The notes under the pieces were generated by a model, which had not been told where the DNA came from, did no database searches, and worked only from the letters and a program-made list of their open reading frames with translations. A program made the translations under genes and the position numbers. A stretch of DNA of 64,000 nucleotides from Flavobacterium sp. AED (GTDB lineage: Bacteria > Bacteroidota > Bacteroidia > Flavobacteriales > Flavobacteriaceae), in contig NZ_JSYM01000001.1 in the NCBI RefSeq assembly GCF_000812945.1, positions 744,001 to 808,000 on the forward strand, read 5' to 3'. Of this stretch, positions 60,303 through 64,000 are shown piece by piece; the stretch's first letter is position 1, and the number at the start of each line of letters is the position of its first letter.

Positions 60303-60338
60303 TATAATTTAGTTTAAAAGAAAACTTAAAGACTCAAC

Positions 60339-60920
60339 TTAAAGTTTTAAAAAATTAGCCAAAATTTGTTCTCCAATATCGCCACTTTTTTCTGGATGAA
60401 ATTGTGTTCCATAGAAATTATCTTTCTGTAAAGCTGAGGCGTATTCTACTTCATAATCTGTTGTAGCAATTGCTTCGGGACAATTTGGCACATAAAAACT
60501 ATGCACCAAATACATGTATTCGTTTTCATTAATGCCGTTAAACAATGGTGATTTCAAATTATAAATTTGGTTCCAACCCATTTGTGGCACTTTTACTTTT
60601 GGTGTGAATTTAATTACATCGACATCAAAAATTTCCAACCCTTTTGTATTTCCTTCTTCTGATTTGTTGCACATCAATTGCATGCCCAGACATATTCCTA
60701 AAACGGGTTGTTTCAAGGTTGGAATCAAAGTTTCCAAGCCACTTTCTAAAAGCATTTTCATTGCTGAACTTGCTTCACCAACACCTGGAAAAATAACTTT
60801 ATCGGCTGCCTTTATTTCATCTGGATTATTACTCAAAACCGCTTTGAATCCTAATCTTTCGATGGCAAACATAATGCTTTGAATATTTCCTGCGCCGTAA
60901 TTTATGATTACTATTTTCAT
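60339..60920 (-). CDS. hisH: Imidazole glycerol phosphate synthase, glutaminase subunit
   Basis: Class I glutamine amidotransferase of 193 residues that feeds ammonia to HisF. The nucleophile is in VLGICLGMQLMC (Cys near 77), and the His-Glu pair in YGTQFHPEKSGD near 174-176, so the triad is complete. It starts with MKIVIINYGAGNIQS, typical of HisH. It precedes hisA by 36 bases and follows a GNAT gene by 58 bases. Confidence 0.97.
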   Translation of the reverse strand: MKIVIINYGAGNIQSIMFAIERLGFKAVLSNNPDEIKAADKVIFPGVGEASSAMKMLLESGLETLIPTLKQPVLGICLGMQLMCNKSEEGNTKGLEIFDVDVIKFTPKVKVPQMGWNQIYNLKSPLFNGINENEYMYLVHSFYVPNCPEAIATTDYEVEYASALQKDNFYGTQFHPEKSGDIGEQILANFLKL

Positions 60921-60978
60921 GTTTTATATTACTCTTAACTCGCTTTCAAAATCGTTCTAGCTTGTCAATTTATTATTT

Positions 60979-61566
60979 CTAAAGATATTCCGAAAAATAT
61001 TGCTCTTTACTATTTTGCCAATCTTCTTTTATAATGCTGTAATAAACATCATCTTTACTTTTTCCCAAAGAATCTATATAATTATTTCTAAAAATTCCTT
61101 CTTGAATAGCACCTAGTTTTTCAATCGCTTTTTGGGATCTACTATTTTCTAAATCAGCACTGAATTGAATTCGTCTTAAACCAATTTGTTCAAATCCGTA
61201 TTTAAGTAATTCAAATTTACACGCTTTATTTAAACCTGTTCCTTGAAATTTTTTGCCATACCATGTCCAACCGATTTCAAGTTTTTGACTATTAAAATTG
61301 ATATTTCCAAAACTAGTGCTTCCTGCAATTTCATTGGTTAATTTGTCAATAATCAAAAAAGAGTACGCTGTTTTTGAATGTTTTTCTAGGGTATCTTTGA
61401 TGTAATTATTAAAATCATTTTCTGTTTTAACATACATCCCCATAAACTCCCAAATAGCATTATCAAAAATTATAGTTCTTAGCTCTTCTGTTTTTTCATT
61501 TGAAAATGGAATTAAAAGTACTCTGTGATTTTCAAGTTGAATTTGTTTATTCAAAAAATCTTTCAT
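60979..61566 (-). CDS. GNAT-family N-acetyltransferase (RimJ/RimL-like) in the his operon
   Basis: Acetyltransferase of 195 residues. It shows the acetyl-CoA-binding pattern WTWYGKKFQGTGLNKACKFE (about 91-110), where the usual Gly-x-Gly loop is QGTGL, and the C-terminal RRIQFSADLENSRSQKAIEKL of the RimJ/RimL group. Substrates in that group are ribosomal protein termini, amino acids or antibiotics; nothing here identifies one. It lies 15 bases after hisB and 58 before hisH and is an added gene compared with a minimal his operon. Confidence 0.85.
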   Translation of the reverse strand: MKDFLNKQIQLENHRVLLIPFSNEKTEELRTIIFDNAIWEFMGMYVKTENDFNNYIKDTLEKHSKTAYSFLIIDKLTNEIAGSTSFGNINFNSQKLEIGWTWYGKKFQGTGLNKACKFELLKYGFEQIGLRRIQFSADLENSRSQKAIEKLGAIQEGIFRNNYIDSLGKSKDDVYYSIIKEDWQNSKEQYFSEYL

Positions 61567-61581
61567 TATCTAATTAAATTT

Positions 61582-62718
61582 TTATAGCATTCCTTTTGTA
61601 CTTGGCAAAATCATCTTCTCCGTATCACGTTTTACTGCTACTTTTATTGCTTTTGCAAAAGCTTTAAAAATGGCTTCAATCTTGTGATGTTCGTTCGTTC
61701 CTTCTGCCTTGATATTAATGTTTGCTTTAGCACCATCCGAAAACGATTTGAAGAAATGATAGAACATCTCCGTAGGCATTTTTCCTACCATTTCGCGTTT
61801 GAATTCAGTTTCCCAAACCAACCAGTTTCTGCCTCCAAAATCAATCGCAACTTGCGCTAAACAATCGTCCATTGGCAAACAAAAACCGTAACGTTCTATT
61901 CCTAATTTATTCCCTAAGGCTTTTGCAAAGACTTCTCCAAGTGCAATCGCAGTGTCTTCAATAGTGTGGTGTTCATCGACTTCTAAATCTCCTTTTACTA
62001 GGATTTCTAAATCCATTTGTCCGTGACGGGCAATTTGGTCCAGCATGTGGTCGAAGAAAGCAATTCCAGTTTCGATTTTACTTTTTCCGGTTCCGTCAAG
62101 GTTTAAGTTGATGTAAATATCCGTTTCGTTTGTTTTTCTTTCAATTGAAGCAGAACGTTCTTCTAATTTCAAAAACTCATAAATTACTTTCCAATCTGTA
62201 GTTTGTAAAGCAATAACGGAGTCCAATTCTTCTCTTTTTGAAGCAATTTCAGCACTTCCCAAAGCTTCGTCCGTGTTGATAAAAATAGCTTTTGAACCCA
62301 AGTTTTTTGCTAATTCCACGTCAGTTATTCTATCTCCGATTACGAATGAATTCTCTAAATCATATTCTGGATTATCAATATATTTTGTCAACAAACCCGT
62401 TGCAGGTTTGCGAGTTGGTGCATTCTCGTGCGGAAATGTTTTATCAATTAATACTTCTTTGAAAACAACTCCTTCATTTTCAAAAGCTTTCATAATTAAA
62501 TTATGAACGGGCCAAAAGTTAATTTCTGGATGAGAATTAGTTCCTAAACCATCTTGATTCGTAACCATTACGAGTTCAAAATCTAGTTCTAAAGCAATTT
62601 TACCAAGGTATTGAAATGCTTTAGGATAAAATTCTAATTTTTCGAAACTGTCTAATTGATAATCATTTGGTTCTAAAACCATTGTTCCGTCACGATCTAT
62701 AAAAAGTATTTTTTTCAT
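61582..62718 (-). CDS. hisB: Bifunctional histidinol-phosphatase / imidazoleglycerol-phosphate dehydratase
   Basis: Fusion enzyme of 378 residues for steps 6 and 8 of histidine synthesis. The N-terminal HAD phosphatase (about 1-165) has LFIDRDGTM with Asp8 and Asp10, VTNQDGLGT and [19 protein letters not shown]. The C-terminal dehydratase (about 190-378) has [33 protein letters not shown] and [15 protein letters not shown] with the manganese-binding histidines. It is slightly longer than the E. coli protein because of the linker. It follows hisC by 16 bases. Confidence 0.97.
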   Translation of the reverse strand: MKKILFIDRDGTMVLEPNDYQLDSFEKLEFYPKAFQYLGKIALELDFELVMVTNQDGLGTNSHPEINFWPVHNLIMKAFENEGVVFKEVLIDKTFPHENAPTRKPATGLLTKYIDNPEYDLENSFVIGDRITDVELAKNLGSKAIFINTDEALGSAEIASKREELDSVIALQTTDWKVIYEFLKLEERSASIERKTNETDIYINLNLDGTGKSKIETGIAFFDHMLDQIARHGQMDLEILVKGDLEVDEHHTIEDTAIALGEVFAKALGNKLGIERYGFCLPMDDCLAQVAIDFGGRNWLVWETEFKREMVGKMPTEMFYHFFKSFSDGAKANINIKAEGTNEHHKIEAIFKAFAKAIKVAVKRDTEKMILPSTKGML

Positions 62719-62734
62719 TATATTATTATTTAAA

Positions 62735-63790
62735 CTAAGCGTTTAGGCTTTGTAATGCTGCTATTAATTTTTTGTTTTCTATTTCGGTTCCAACGGTCAA
62801 GCGTAAACAATTATCACATAATGGTTGGGTAGTTCTATTTCTAATGACGATTCCTTTACCAATCAATTCATCATATCTTTTATTGGCATCATCCACTTTT
62901 ATCAGAATAAAATTGGCTTCGGTTGGATAGATAATATTAACAAAATCTACATTAAGTAATACTTTAAGTAATTTATCTCTTTGTTCTATTATAGATTCAA
63001 TTTCAGATTTTATTTTTTCTGAATTAGCTAACCTATCCAAAGCTCTTTTTTGAGTTAGCTCATTCACATTATATGGTGGTTTTATTTTATTTAAAACCGA
63101 AATTACTTCCGCAGAAGCATAACAAATTCCCAAACGTATTCCCGCTAAACCATACGCTTTTGATAGTGTTTGAGTAATCACCAAATTAGGATATTCGTCT
63201 AATTCATTGATCCAGCTTTCCTTTTCTGAAAAGTCAATATACGCTTCGTCAATTACAACCAAACCATTGAAGTTTTTTAACAAATAGGCTACGCTTTCAT
63301 CCGAAAATGAATTACCGGTTGGGTTATTTGGTGAACACAAAAAGATGATTTTTGTAGTTGAATCAACAGCTTCCATGATTTTCTCAATTTGCGGTTGAAA
63401 ATCCTCTGAGAGTAAAATTTCTTTATTATCAACTGCATTGATATTAGCCAAAACACCATACATTCCGTATGTTGGAGGCAAAGTAATTACGTTATCTGTT
63501 TTTGGTTCACAAAAAGCTCTGAATAATAAATCCAACACTTCATCACTTCCGTTACCCAATAATATTTGATTCGTTTTGACATTTCTTTGTTTTGCCAAAA
63601 TTCCTTTTACACTCATTTGCTGTGGATCCGGATACCTGTTCACTCCATTTTCAAACGGATTTTCATTAGCATCCAAAAAAATCATATCAGCAGTATCAAA
63701 ATCCTCAAATTCATCACGCGCCGAAGAATAGGGTTTTAATTGCTTTACGTTTTCTCTAACTATATTATTTATATTGAAATTATTTTCCAT
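62735..63790 (-). CDS. hisC: Histidinol-phosphate aminotransferase
   Basis: PLP enzyme of 351 residues catalysing the transamination of imidazole acetol phosphate. The Schiff-base lysine is in [16 protein letters not shown] (about 206-221), with [11 protein letters not shown] near 148 and [10 protein letters not shown] near 173. The ATG at 63790 overlaps the end of hisD by 11 bases. A frame extension of two codons begins with TTG and is less likely. Confidence 0.97.
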   Translation of the reverse strand: MENNFNINNIVRENVKQLKPYSSARDEFEDFDTADMIFLDANENPFENGVNRYPDPQQMSVKGILAKQRNVKTNQILLGNGSDEVLDLLFRAFCEPKTDNVITLPPTYGMYGVLANINAVDNKEILLSEDFQPQIEKIMEAVDSTTKIIFLCSPNNPTGNSFSDESVAYLLKNFNGLVVIDEAYIDFSEKESWINELDEYPNLVITQTLSKAYGLAGIRLGICYASAEVISVLNKIKPPYNVNELTQKRALDRLANSEKIKSEIESIIEQRDKLLKVLLNVDFVNIIYPTEANFILIKVDDANKRYDELIGKGIVIRNRTTQPLCDNCLRLTVGTEIENKKLIAALQSLNA

Positions 63791-64000
63791 TTTCAATTGC
63801 TTTTAATCGTAATGTAACAGCATTTTTGTGCGCTTGTAATCCTTCGGCTTCAGCCATGATTTCAATTGCTTTTCCTATATTTTGTATTCCTTTTTTGGTT
63901 ATTTTTTGAAAAGTCATCGCTTTCGTAAAACTATCCAGATTTACACCACTATAATTTTTGGCATAACCATTTGTTGGTAAAGTATGATTAGTTCCTGATG
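63780..64000 (-). CDS. hisD: Histidinol dehydrogenase, C-terminal part only
   Basis: The minus-strand frame entering from the right edge encodes the last 72 residues of HisD. It opens [20 protein letters not shown], the conserved GxNHxLPT segment whose histidine binds zinc, and ends in a helix ([19 protein letters not shown]). The stop codon at 63780-63782 lies inside the hisC start region. The rest of the gene, and probably hisG, lies beyond the window. Confidence 0.95.
   Translation of the reverse strand, partial: SGTNHTLPTNGYAKNYSGVNLDSFTKAMTFQKITKKGIQNIGKAIEIMAEAEGLQAHKNAVTLRLKAIENGK

Overview
The window looks like a chromosomal segment of a Flavobacterium or a close relative (Bacteroidetes, Flavobacteriaceae). 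The DNA is AT-rich, start sites lack clear Shine-Dalgarno sequences, and several genes are preceded by the TAnnTTTG -7 element typical of this phylum. Gene content also fits: a his operon with fused hisIE and bifunctional hisB, a class II ilvC, DUF6155 and DUF3817 proteins, and many families common in Flavobacteria. I saw no rRNA, tRNA, CRISPR array, prophage or intact insertion sequence.

Left part (1-5972): the end of an isoleucine/valine operon (ilvB truncated by the window edge, ilvN, ilvC), a structured gene-free stretch ending in a strong terminator, then acetyl-CoA synthetase (acs). From 6131 to 11658 lies a compact seven-gene operon for a small lipid-like or aromatic polyketide: flavoprotein, methyltransferase, type III polyketide synthase, FabZ-like dehydratase, ketosynthase, acyl carrier protein and phosphopantetheinyl transferase. 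Opposite it are a cNMP/CBS/DUF294 sensor and a DnaQ-fold protein that has lost two catalytic residues. This pair is often linked to acetate genes in other bacteria, so the polyketide operon may sit inside an acetate locus.

Middle (14403-34269): two secreted proteins; a sugar uptake operon (porin, tagatose/psicose 3-epimerase-like protein, PfkB kinase, FucP-type permease) divergent from a Nudix-derived regulator; an ECF sigma factor with a putative membrane anti-sigma, an LTxxQ envelope protein and an outer membrane barrel; a Bcr/CflA exporter, NDH-2, two helicases, an MscS channel and small conserved genes.

34499-39568 holds an unusual five-gene run: esterase, ATP-grasp ligase, GCS2 carboxylate-amine ligase, class I glutamine amidotransferase and a second, divergent ATP-grasp-like protein. 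It has the look of an uncharacterised amide- or peptide-metabolite pathway and is the strongest candidate for a novel system. 39928-49929 is a ten-kilobase periplasmic 3-keto-sugar locus: TAT-exported gluconate-dehydrogenase subunit 3, GMC oxidoreductase, two Gfo/Idh proteins, three TIM-barrel isomerases, a DUF1080 protein and a NupG-like permease. A PhyH dioxygenase and a divergent AraC regulator follow.

Right part (52024-64000, minus strand): an operon of esterase, M17 aminopeptidase, ATP-grasp and secreted M1 peptidase, then the his operon (hisD partial, C, B, GNAT gene, H, A, four-helix-bundle gene, F, IE). The four-helix-bundle gene is bounded by short inverted repeats whose words recur, without any gene, between hisF and hisIE. 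Two copies of a hairpin repeat bounded by TAGCCCYGAT and TAGCTCC lie at 29033 and 36240.
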